Positions 10,801 through 21,400 of a stretch of 64,000 bases of DNA are shown here, piece after piece. Numbering within the stretch: the stretch's first letter is position 1; the number at the start of each line of letters is the position of its first letter. The position numbers and the translations under genes were made by a program. This DNA comes from Rhinopomastus cyanomelas (Eukaryota; Chordata; Aves; Bucerotiformes; Rhinopomastidae): the NCBI GenBank assembly GCA_013400115.1, contig VXBP01002354.1, forward strand, positions 62,001-126,000, given 5' to 3'. The notes under the pieces were generated by a model. It did not search any database, was not told the origin of the DNA, and saw only the letters and a list, made by a program, of their open reading frames with translations.

Positions 10801-13800
10801 TAGGTGAAGCTGTTTCGAAGCTGTGGGTAGTGCCAGCATGGTCGCTTGATTCTCTTTAAAGCCTGTGCTGACCTAGCTGTGGCAAGCAAGCTCTCAGAAT
10901 GCTAGGGAATCATCCAGGCAGAGAAAGTCATTTGCCGCCAGCATTTGCGTGACTGATCTGTAGTCCGTCTGTAAAGACATCCTTACCTCACAGGGAAAAG
11001 GTTTGCCATCAACCGTGTGCTCCGATCCTTGGCTGTGCTTTGTCCCCCAGTGGAAGTGCAGCTGCTTTAGCCGAAAGGGGTTCTCCAGGGGACCTCCGCT
11101 GATGGCTGGGCACAAGAAAGAGGAGGAGGAAAGGCTTCAGCACTCTGGGCCTTTGGCTTCCTGTCAGTAACAACCAGCCGCTGCTGGTGCAACAGAGAAA
11201 GCTGCCAGCAGCATCTCCCAGTTGCCAGCACGCGAGAGAAGCATCATCCCCACATTCAGCAGGGCTGGATTTCCTACGGGGAAGTGCCTGAACGCCTGTG
11301 AAAAGCGTTGAGGGGCTACTTGCACTGAACCTTGCAGCTGTTTGGGAAGAGGGCGTTGGACATCCAAACAGAGCTGCCAGTGTTATGGCTCTGCCTTCCC
11401 TGTTAGAAACAACAAATCCAAGGTGAATATTAAACCAATCCAGGCCACAGCTGGCACAGGCAAGGCACTGCAGGCAGTGCCACCCGAGACTGTGCCAGAG
11501 CACTCCGACACCTGAGCATCAGGCAGCAATTCCGCTAAGTATTTCCCCTTGGAGCGTCTTCCCTTCCAGCAGGGTATCTGCATTCTGTTTCCTTTAACTA
11601 CCTGATGCCATAAGAGGTAATGTAATAGTTTGTCCTGCACACAACACCCCTCAGAATCTCAGATCACCTTATAAAGGAGAGGCAATGCGATAGAGGCGCT
11701 TCATCCATCATTTAGAAATGACACTGCAGTACAGACAACTGCTCGAGGTGCCTTCTGTAGCGGAAGCTTTGCCGACTGTGCTCCTCTCACACGGTTGTAG
11801 GGCTCTGCAGTGCATTTCACCCAAGAGAACCAAAGCCTGACTGCAGTCTTGTGTTAAAGACACCGACACTGAGCTGTGAAGTGCTGACCATCAGCGCAGC
11901 CCCTGACACTGTAATTCAGACATTAAAGCTGTGGCTCACCCAGAGCTGCCTGAAGAGCAGGGCTCTGGCTGGCCTTGATGCGAGACACTGGCCTTGCAGA
12001 AGCGAAGGTTCAGTGTTCATGAAGAACATGAAGTGCCTCCTCTCTCTGAACTTAGCTGTGGAACCCACCACGTGTCTCAAAGAGAACTGAGCCATCTAGC
12101 TGTGATGGGCTACTGTCAGAATCCTGTTGTGCCGCTTATGCAGAGCTGTGAGTCACCAGATCTATTTCAACAGAACTAAAAGCGCTGTGAGCTGCGTTTC
12201 CCACTCCCAGCAGGCTGCGAGCTCCCTGCGAGCATTAGTAAGGCAAGGCACATGTTCCGTGTAGGAAGGGCACAGGTCTCCGTTCCTGCACACGTTCCAA
12301 GACTGTGTCTCTACGTGCACGGTAACAGATGATGCTCTTAAACCTCCAGAGCTGGGAGCAGCTCAGTGTCCCACAGAGTTCAGCTCTCAATGGTATGAGG
12401 GCAGTCAGTACAGGACCGTGATGCTGCCAGGCAGGTTTCACTAATTCTGTCTGCCCCTGCTGGCTGGAACCGAGCAGGAAAAGTCTCAGGAAGTGCACAT
12501 CCAGTCTTTCCAAGCTGGGTGAACGTGCCTGAGAGTCCGACCGTGCCACTGAGCAGCGTTAGATTCAACCCCACAGAGAAACCTTAAACTGGCTGAGACG
12601 TTACCCCACAGCTCTTATCTCAAGGGGCTGCCAGCACAGCCAGGTCCCTTCACAGAGCAGCTTGCTCCGAGTACCTGGGCTGTTCTATTTAGGCAGAATC
12701 AATAAACACATCCACATGGAAGACAAAATCACTGGTAGGTTAGGAGATTGTCCAGAGTGGGTTTTTTAAAAGCACTCTTCCCTCTTATCAGCTACTTTAT
12801 CATCTCCATTTGGATGCTCTTTCCCTGCCCTCAGATGGAAAGGCAGGGTCTCCCATGGAAGCAGAGTTAACAGAAGTGATCAATCACTTCGATTTTGATG
12901 CTCTGCCAGGAGCAGAGACAAGAGCAGTGTAGCACTGCAGATAGCCCAGCTGGCTGCTGCCAGCTCTGAGGCAGCTGAAAGATTCCCAGATTTATGAAAA
13001 CACTGAACCTCTGATGCAGGGAGTGAAGAAAACCATCAGGGTAACACTGACTGGTCCAGAGACAACTGGGTGCAGTGACTGTGATGGTAACCGCTCTGTG
13101 TGAGGCCATCTCTGCCAACCCTTCTGCTGTTCCTCACACGGGACACACTGCACAGGGTGCACCTCAGGGCTTGCTGACTTAGTGAGAGAAACGGGGCTCT
13201 GAGGCAGCCACTTGCATTGGTCTCACCTGTCTTGTCATCAGTGTCCTCAAACTCAACCATAACCGAGTGGCCGTTGTTGGCGATGCTGAGAGAGGTGCAG
13301 GACTCATAGGAGATCACAAGCGGCTTCAGACTGGGGTCATAAACTGCTCTTGCAGAAACTATATCGATGGGTGACTGGCGGTTCCCTTGGGCAATGGGAT
13401 AGGATTTGTGCCACTCCGAAGGTCCTTCAAAAGGAAAAAGAGGAAGGGATCATTATTTCTTTCCCGCTGTACACAAAGCAGTCATGAGGGGTCTTCACAA
13501 AGAAGAGACAAAGCTTGCTGGGTGGGAGCGGCTGAACAGTTGGTGGCCAAGAAGTTCAGTTCACTTCTGAGTTGCTGTGTTTTCGTTATCACAAATCAGC
13601 TGCAACAACACGCTGAGATGATGGCGCGGGAACAGCCTGCTCTATCATCAGTTACTTGGGCTGCTCATTTCTCTTGCTAAGGTAGCCCTTGGCAGTGTAA
13701 GGGGGAGACCCTCCCCGGTGGTTGCACCCCTACAGAGCAGCGGCACCGGATTCTTCCCGGGAAAAACAGTGCAAGAGCTCCAGTGATTCAAATTAGATGC

Positions 13801-15321
13801 AGATGACTCAATCTTGGCTACTGACTATGCAGTTATTTTTAAAGCCATTTTATGACTGCAGTAAATCTTTGAGGCAGCTTCATTCTTCACCCCTGCCTGT
13901 TCTGCCACCTCAGTGAAGGGCACAGTGCTGTAATTAACGTTTTTGGACTTCCCGACCCCAACAGAGTGAGGAGAGAGACCAGTTTAATGACACGGCTGGC
14001 TCTCTGCTGCCAGAGCTGGAACCTTCCTGTGCTGTGTAACAGAACCCCATCTGTATGAAAACATCACTCACTCTTGTGACTCCTCTCCACTGGTGCCTCA
14101 GCGCGAGCAGCAGCTCAGTCACTCCACTGCCTACGTTCGCAAGCTGCTCACAGCAAGGGTTTTACTTGGAGACTCTCAAGAGGCACCGTTTCGGCTGTGG
14201 CATCCTCACGCACCTCCAGAAGCGGAAAGTTAACCCTGAGTTTACATAATGACGCCGGTGGGCTGTTTCACTCCGATTTGTCTCTGGCACTTTCTGAAAA
14301 GCTAATTCATGAAGTGATTCGGGATTGAAATGGTTACACAAGCTTAGCAGGAGATCTTGTCTCTCCAAGCTGTGTAAGAATAAACAGGGGTTTATTACTA
14401 CAGCCCACACACAACTCTATCTACTAGCACTAGGCAGCTTCTCCTGGCGCTCAGACTTGCTTTGGCACTCACCAAAACTAAAAGAACCGCTGTCAACAGA
14501 GCAACTAGCTGCTGAAGCACAAGGCTCACTGGCGCTCAGCAGCTCAAGTAATTGCTGTCAGAAGAGAAACTCCTGCAAAAGACTGTCTGTCTTATTGGAC
14601 AACCCCAGTCAATCCTCCATCCTTCTGTGTAAGGGACACAGATGCCGTCAAACGCTGGCAGGAAGCTTTCAGCAGCTTCACAAACACTCTCATTCTGCAA
14701 CATGCATTCCTGGAGGTGGGAAGGAGAGGATGACTAAACTGAAGCCTCCCGAGCCTGCAAGCAGAGATTGTTCTGTAAGAGACCTGAGAGCAGTCTGCAC
14801 AATTTCCTGATGCTCTAGAAACACTCAACATCTACCTTCTGTCAGTCACTCCAGCAGAAGCCCTGATACCCCACTGCAACAGCCACACAGGATCAGGGGA
14901 TCTCTCAGTGCTCTGCTAATTCCCCTTCCCTTAACAGAGCTGCTTTTGGGGAGACAGATGCAGCCAACCCTTTCCTTAACAGCTTTTTGGGAGAGAACCC
15001 CTCCAGAACGTCTGCAGCCTGAGTAACCAACGGCTCCACAGTGCTGCCCTCGGCTCAGGATCACCGGCTGCAGCCACATAGGGCAGCAGGGGCGAGTTGG
15101 CATCCCTCGGTGCCTCTCTCCAAGCGCTATTTGCTATCAATAAAGTAAGGGATTACCCGCTGTAGCTACTCGGTGCTGGCAGCTCTGAGACCGCAGCAGC
15201 CCTGCAGGGCTCAGGCAGCAGCTCTGCAGAGACAGCGAGCGGGGGAAGAGGGAGAGGAGGCAGGGGAGCGCCGTAACCTACCGTCATCCTGCCCATAGCC
15301 CCAGGGGCGGCGGCCAGTCAT
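7822..15321 (-). CDS. CA7: carbonic anhydrase 7 (complete, 7 coding exons)
   Basis: Cytosolic alpha-carbonic anhydrase that interconverts CO2 and bicarbonate; in mammals it is mainly neuronal. The minus-strand exons are 15282-15321, 13227-13424, 10987-11105, 10606-10701, 9810-9872, 8256-8411 and 7822-7944. Together they give 795 nt and 264 aa, the length of human CA7. All junctions are GT-AG and in phase. The start is MTGRRPWGYGQDD, as in the family. Visible catalytic residues are the zinc histidines in HFHWG and HLVHW, the proton-shuttle His in NNGHS, the Glu in GSEHTVDG and the SLTTPPL substrate loop. The C-terminus is RPPQPLKGRVVRASFKA then TGA. Two cysteines typical of mammalian CA7 are replaced (residue 180 is Ser, residue 219 is Arg), while residue 185 is still Cys. 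CR1s sit in introns 4, 5 and 6. Identity is firm. Confidence 0.97.
8096..8171 (-). mobile_element. CR1 LINE 3' tip in CA7 intron 6
   Basis: AATCACAGCACATTAGGGAC, then GGAAGGGACCTCGAAAGATC and CTGCCACAGCAGGATC: the last ~75 bases of the young CR1 subfamily. It is in the same orientation as CA7 and ends about 85 bases before exon 6. Confidence 0.85.
8683..9077 (+). mobile_element. CR1 LINE, 5'-truncated, in CA7 intron 5
   Basis: It starts within GAACATCTCCCTGCTGAGGA and continues to GTGATTCTCTGATT. The orientation is antisense to CA7. A short deletion occurs where GGGGATCCTGCTGTGG normally stands (near 9012). Confidence 0.9.
9920..10407 (+). mobile_element. CR1 LINE, 5'-truncated, beside CA7 exon 5
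   Basis: A nearly 490-base copy from CCGGGCCCCTCATCCCCAGA to ATGTTCTGTGAGTG, antisense to CA7. Its left edge is only ~46 bases upstream (in gene direction) of the CA7 exon 5 acceptor, just beyond a TCTAAC branch-point-like sequence. Confidence 0.92.
10408..15281. other. CA7 introns 1-4 sequence between exons
   Basis: Outside the CA7 exons this stretch shows no CR1, no other gene and no obvious RNA. It is the longest CR1-free part of the left half of the window. Confidence 0.45.
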
Positions 15322-15620
15322 CCCAGGGGAGCAGCACCCACCACCCCGCCGCCAGCTCCTGGTGGAGCGCTGCCGCTCACCTGCTTTTATAGGGGCTCCC
15401 TGGGAGGGGAACAGCCCCTTAAAGTCACAGAGCAGCTCCGTGCCTGCGGGACGGGGGGAGTGCCGCCTGCCTCCTGCTCCCAGCGCTGCTCCGTCTCCCG
15501 TGACCGGCGCGGCGGGAGGAAAAGGTAAACCAGACATCCCCCAAGTGCCAGGACCGAGAGAGGAGCCCAGACTGCCCAGGAGACGCGGGGACCCAGTCTG
15601 GGAAACAGCCCGACCCGACA
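15200..15620 (-). promoter_or_regulatory. CA7 promoter and CpG-rich 5' end
   Basis: A GC-rich block surrounds CA7 exon 1. On the minus strand a TATAAAA box (plus coordinates 15385-15391) lies 64 bases before the ATG. This predicts transcription starting near 15355-15360 and a 5' UTR of roughly 35-40 nt. A clear TATA box is unusual among the promoters here (NAE1 and DYNC1LI2 show none) and fits the tissue-restricted expression of CA7. Confidence 0.6.
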
Positions 15621-16497
15621 AGGAAAGGAGCCATAACCTGCTCAGAGCATCGGGTACCCCGGTGTGTGCGGGGTGCGAGGGGAACCGCTCTGCTCACCGC
15701 TGCACTCTGCTGCGGAGGTCCCTGCCTCCCTTTCTTGAGCAGCCTCCCCAACTGGTTTGTAGCTGCAACTTCCTAGCCAGAGCTTGGCTGACGCTGGAGC
15801 ACCGTCCTCTCGGGGAAATGACTTGTGCTGCTTCCAGCGGGGTGAAGCCCAAACCAAGCTGGGATAAACGGCCAGTCTGGGGTCTTTTTTGTGTGACCCT
15901 GAAGAAACTTTTGGAGAAGACAAACCCCAAAGTGGGGTTTTACTAGGGAACAGAACTCAGCCAAATCAGAGAAAGGAGCTAATGTGTAAAGCTGCAGGTC
16001 CCTGCTGTGATCCAGGGGTGGGCGCAACCTGCTAAGCCCACTGGGCGCTGGCTTTACCCCTGTGTCTCCGTGATGAGGGACCCACGTCTTCAGGCATCTC
16101 TGGCAGGAACAGTGGTTCCTTGGCAGCAGTTCTTTGACCTCTCAGCAAAGGCTGCCTGTCGTAAGCATTGATTTTCACAAAGACAACAGCTCACGGAAAG
16201 GGAAGTGGAGGAGAAAATCAGTGAGAACGTTTTGTGCACCTTCGTATTGCTGGGCTGCCTTGTAAGAGTCAACATCCTTTATTCGGGAACTTTCCGTAGG
16301 ATCCAACTATAACACCTTTGATACAGCTGTGAGTGGAGGAATACCTAATTCCATCCCCCGTATAGAGGGTGGAGTTACCTTCAAGAATCACCCTGTCTTC
16401 CTCAGTCTTCATCACAGTTCCTCTTCAACAGTAGTGATGAGTGAGCAGAGCAGCAGCCTGGCACAAACACAGGGCTTCTCCCGGAGCTGCCCCTATT

Positions 16498-16535
16498 TTA
16501 TGACTGAACTAACAACAAAGTTAGTTCAGTCATAA
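16498..16535. repeat. perfect 16-bp inverted repeat with 6-base loop
   Basis: The left arm TTATGACTGAACTAAC (16498-16513) is followed by AACAAA and the exact reverse complement of the arm (16520-16535). Nothing comparable flanks it, and it is not part of a CR1. Confidence 0.9.
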
Positions 16536-17372
16536 CAACCTTTTCCCATCTCTACACACATTTTCTTTAGGATTTCATTTGCACTCCTTCACTGAAATTG
16601 CTGTGTGAGAACAGAACTAACCACTCGTTAGAAAGCTCTGCGCAGGACTGCAGTGCCGGACGGAGGGTGGACACACCAAGCTTTGCAGGCCTGAGGACAC
16701 TGGGTTTGTGACTCTGTAAAACAGGTTGTCTTGTAACACAGCTCTGGACTTGCGTGAGGAGATTATGTCGCTGGAGGGGAGCCCTTGGTGTACATGACTG
16801 CAGCACTGTGGAGGGGCAGAGCTGCATCTTAGGAGACATCCAATGAATGCTCTTTGGTTCCCAGGTGAAAGGCTACAGGGCACTCTGAGTGTATTGGCTT
16901 GAATAGCTTGGCAACTGCCCCTGCTGAACGGCCTCAGCAGTGGCCATGTGCATGGGAACGAGGTGTCCTGAGCCTTCTGAGCGCACGTGAGTGTGTCTGA
17001 CACTGGCTGTGCACATCATATGGCAGAGACACAGGGCGTTTGGGTACAGGCTGCTCCCTCCTCCTGAGCCTCTGATGCACTACAGGTAGGAGCAGGTTAA
17101 ATGTTAAAACATTCATCACTCCAGAGCTTGCCTGCACCTCAGGTTCTTGAGAGAGTATCTTGTTCATCCAGGCAGCTCAGCTCTCTTCTTACACCGCCAG
17201 TACTGGTGCTGGCAGACTCCAAATGAGAGGCAGCACTGCTCTTCAGTTGTGCATTAACATAACTCAGCTGGAACCCAGGAACTGCACCGGAGCACTCCCC
17301 AGGGCACCTGTGAGCAGGAGAGTGCTGCCATGCTGAACACTAACAGCAGGATCACTGCAGGTTGTTTTCACT

Positions 17373-17846
17373 GAATCCCAGAACATCAGAGGTTGGAAGG
17401 GGCCTCGGAAGATCATCCAGTCCAATCCCCCTGACACAGCAGGATCCCCTAGATCCAGTCGCACAGGAACATGGCCAGGAGGGTCTGAAACGTCTCCAGA
17501 GAAGGAGACTCCACAGCCCCCTGGGCAGCCCCTGCCAGGGCTCTGGCACCCTCATCGGGAAGAAGGTCCTTCTCACATTCATGTGCAACCTCCTCTCTTC
17601 CAGCTCACACCCCCTGCCCCCTGTCCTATCACTGAGCAGAGCCTGGCTCCATCCTCCTCACACCCACCCTTCACACATTGATCAACATTCATGGGGTCAC
17701 CCCTCAGGCTCCTTTTTCCCAGCTCCAGAGCCCCAAGCTCCCTCAGCCTTTCCTCAGCAGGGAGATGCTCGCCTCCCTTCAGCATCCCTGTGGCTCTGCG
17801 CTGGGCTCTCCCCAGCAGCTCTGTGTCCTTCTGGAGCTGAGGAGCC
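17373..17846 (-). mobile_element. CR1 LINE, 5'-truncated, ~475 bp
   Basis: Reverse complement of the young subfamily. It runs from GAATCCCAGAACATCAGAGG to CTCTGTGTCCTTCTGGAGCTGAGGAGCCC, ending at about the same internal point where the copies at 3139 and 9920 begin. It lies just upstream of the NAE1 CpG island. Confidence 0.92.
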
Positions 17847-17879
17847 CACGCGAACGTGTTTCTGTGCTCTCGTGGTGCG

Positions 17880-18480
17880 ATCGCTGCGGATCCTGACCGG
17901 GAAGGTGGTTGCTCAGGGAAGCACAGCGACACGATCCCGGGGGCTGCTGTCTCAAGCCCAGGGGCTGCTCTGAGGGGCTGCTCCTGCGGGCAGGGCAGGG
18001 CTCCCAGCGCCGCAGGGCGCCTCGGAACCTGGGACTAGGCGTTTGGGAGCTGAGCTGCCCGTCTGACGACGACACTCTGCCCTCTCCCTATCGCCATCTC
18101 GATGCCCCACACCCGGGCAGGTCTGCCCGCCAGCAGGGCAGCACCCACCGGCCGCACGGGCCGAGCCGGCGAACGCACTCGCTCGAAGCAGCATCCGCAG
18201 GCCACGGGGCGAGTCGAGCAGCCCGGATGCAGTCCCCGGGAAGGGCTCCGGGAGCAGCCCGGTCCCGCCCGGGCACCCCTGCCCCGCGCATGCGGCCGCG
18301 GCTGCGCAGGCGGAGCGTGAGGAGCGGGCGGCCATGGCTCGGGCGGGCAGCGCCAGCCTCAAGGAGCAGCGATACGACCGGCAGCTCAGGTAGNGGCCCA
18401 GCGCGGCCGCTCCCAGTCCCAGCTCCGAGTCCCGCTCCCAGTCTCGGTCCCAGTCTGAGTGCCAGCTCCCAGTGCCGGGG
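17880..18480 (+). promoter_or_regulatory. NAE1 CpG-island promoter with NRF1-like site
   Basis: A CpG-rich block precedes and covers NAE1 exon 1. CGCGCATGCGGC (18284-18295) matches the palindromic NRF1 consensus, a common site in housekeeping promoters, and sits ~40 bases before the ATG. No TATA box is seen. The start codon lies in a strong Kozak context (GCGGCCATGG). A single N at 18394 lies five bases inside intron 1. Confidence 0.65.
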
Positions 18481-21400
18481 CGGTGTGGTCTGCAGAGCTT
18501 GTCCGGAGTGCCGGGCCCCTGCCTGGCGATGAAGGGGAAGGGCCGTTAACACAACCCTTGTTACTGATAATAAAACCTGCAGACCAGAGAGCGGTGCCTT
18601 GTGGGCTGCCGATGTGGAAGGAGCCGCTTTTTGAAGAAGCCAGATGTGTTCCAGCAGCGGGTGTGAAGGTGCCAGTGTCGGAGGGCTGCTCCCCAGGCAC
18701 CCCAGCCTGGTCGCTGAGGGGTTTTGGAAGGAAGCCTGTGCTGGCCGGTGCCACATACCCGTGCCCACACACACCGCCCTCCGCTCGTGCTTGGGTTGCG
18801 TTTATGTCTTTGTATTGGTGTTACAGTCTGAAATGAAAGAATTCCATAATGTTCTGGTTTCCGTCTCGTTCCAGATTGTGGGGTGACCATGGACAAGAAG
18901 CTTTAGAAGCTGCCCATGTCTGTGTGATAAACGCAACAGCAACAGGAACCGAACTACTCAAAAACTTGGTGCTGCCAGGTAGGCAGAGAGCTCTCCTCTG
19001 TTTCCTTTGCCATGTATCTCACCATCTCAGAATGCCTCGTTATTCACCGTGTTTTTTCCCCCCAAGGTATCGGTTCGTTTACAATTGTCGATGGGAATCG
19101 GGTCTCTGGAGAAGATGTTGGCAATAAGTACGTTTGTCACTGATTTCTGATACAACTTGAGAATCGATAGGGGTTCACAAGTAGCTCCGTCTCAGTGCTT
19201 GTTAACACTAGTGACGATACTTCTGAAGTCCTCCGTAACTTTCCTATGGTCTTTTGCAGTTTGGGATGCTTCTGACATGTTTGGCACACACAGTCCTTTC
19301 GATATTTGCTGTTAAATTGAGTTTGAGTTGTTGGTTTTGTACCTCACACATCAAGTTCCTAAAGACAACAGTCTGCTCGGTATAAACGGATTTGAAAGGA
19401 ACCTGTCTGCTGTAATTGTTAGGCAGGACCATGCGAGGATTGCTCGTGGTTCAGCACAGCCAGAGAACATCTTTGTGGTTCAGGCTGATACCTCTGAGTA
19501 CCTGTCTGCTTACAGGGGTTCTATGAGAATGAGGGATTTTCCATTAGGGGACTTCGCTTGATCTGGTGCAAAAAAGAGCCTACAGTGTGATCCTGGCTGC
19601 TGGCAGAGTTTCACGTCTCTGCTTTGTGGCTCAGCCATCAGAGAGTTTCCTTAGCAAACAGGCCATGAGGAAAATGGAACAGTGACAGGGGGCAACTTGG
19701 TTTGTTGTCAGAGTCAGAAGCTTGTTGTGCACTAGAAGCTGTACTGTAGTGTTGGTTTTCTCGATGCATAACTTGTTCTGTTCTCCTTTTCAGTTTCTTT
19801 CTACAGAAAAGCCACATTGGTCAGGTAAGGAGATGACTGCTGGCGCTCTGTGGGTGCGGCTGTTCGTTCTGTGACAGAACCTCCTGCCTTTGTTTCAGTT
19901 GCTCCTGAGTGAGAAGAGCGGAGCCGTTCTGTAAGATTGCTTGGGAAAAATATAACGGGTGTGGCTAGGAAAGTCTTTGAAGGATGAGCCGGAATGGAAG
20001 TGTGGAAGGAGTAAAGCCGAGTGTAGAGGTGGATGGGGGGAAGTCACAAGAAGCAGGGTACAGCAGGCATAGAGTCAGTGAACAGCTGTCACATCACCCA
20101 GGGGTTTTCCAGGGATACTACTCAGAGCAAAGTGCCTGCTGTGAGGGATGCATGTCCTCTTCAGATAAGCAAGGCTTGGAACTCCAGACTTAGGAGGGAG
20201 CTTACATGGTACTGAGGTGCTGCATAAACGAGGCTGCACAAGGCTAAACACTGTTCTGATTGTTCTGAAACAGAATCGTGCTCAGAGTGCCACCGAGCTC
20301 TTGCAAGAGCTGAATAACGACGTCTCTGGGAACTTTGTTGAAGAGGTTTGTTTTCCTCTGTTGGTTGCCTGTCTCCTGTTACGCGGTGGGGTAGAAGTAC
20401 GAAGTGCTAGTGCCTCTGTAATGCTGCACTTTGAGTAGCTTTGTGATAAACAGTTGGGGAGGAAGAGCTAAAGTCATTTGCTAAGGTCAATTTATGTCCT
20501 TTAAATGCTGCTTTATAGCTTGAGTCTCCTTCTCTGGCCATGTTCCTGTGCGACTGGATCTAGGGGATCCTGCTGTGGTGGGGGATGGGACTGGGTGGTC
20601 TTTGGAGGTCCCTTCCAACCCCTGATGTTCTGTCAGTCTATCGCGTTACAGCTGTCACGCAGCACTTTGCGCTGAACGTTGAACAGGCTCGCTCTGTACT
20701 CAGAATCTTTCAGTGTATCCCTTTCTTTCCTACTGTTTAGAGTCCAGAGCAACTCCTAGACAATGACCCTTCCTTTTTTAATCGGTTTAACTTGGTGGTT
20801 GCAACCCAACTGCCAGAAAGGTAAAGACTGCTCTGAAGCTGTTTGTTTTCGGTCAGGTATAAAAGCAGGTTTCAGCTGCAGATGGCTTTTAGGGGGAACA
20901 CTCACTGAAGGTTTTCGTGTAATGGTAGTTGGAACACCAGTTTGGGGCACCTCAGGACAAGGGAGACATCGAGGTGCATCGAGGGCAAGGAGGCTGGGGA
21001 AGGGCCTGGAGAATCAGTTTGATGGGAGAGAGGGAGAGAGTTGGGGCTCTTTAGTCTGAGGAAGAGGAGGCTGAGGGGAGACCTCATCGCTCTCTGCAGC
21101 TCTCTGAAAGGGCACTGTAGGGATGTTGGTGCTGGGCTCTTCTCACAGATCATTAGTGACAGAAGCAGAGGGAAGGGCTTCAGGCTCAAACAGGAGGGTT
21201 AGACTGGGCATAGGGAAGAAATTATCCCTGGAGAGAGTGGTCAGGCCCTGGACTGGGCTGCCCAGGGTTGGGGCTGAGTCACTGAGATGTGGTCCTGGGG
21301 GATCTGGTTTAGGGGTGACCTTGTAGAGCAGGGTTGCTGGCTGGACTCACTGATTCCAGGGGTCTTTTCCAGCCTGAAGGATTCTGTGATTCTGTGCTTT

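Larger units (their letters stand above)
15622..18333. other. head-to-head spacer between CA7 and NAE1
   Basis: Divergent promoters are separated by ~3 kb. The spacer holds a perfect inverted repeat at 16498-16535, an antisense CR1 at 17373-17846 and the NAE1 CpG island. No coding exon was recognised. Confidence 0.5.

Noticed and set aside
15622..18333. Shared bidirectional promoter for CA7 and NAE1
   Set aside because: The two start regions are ~3 kb apart, each with its own GC-rich core, and a CR1 lies between them.
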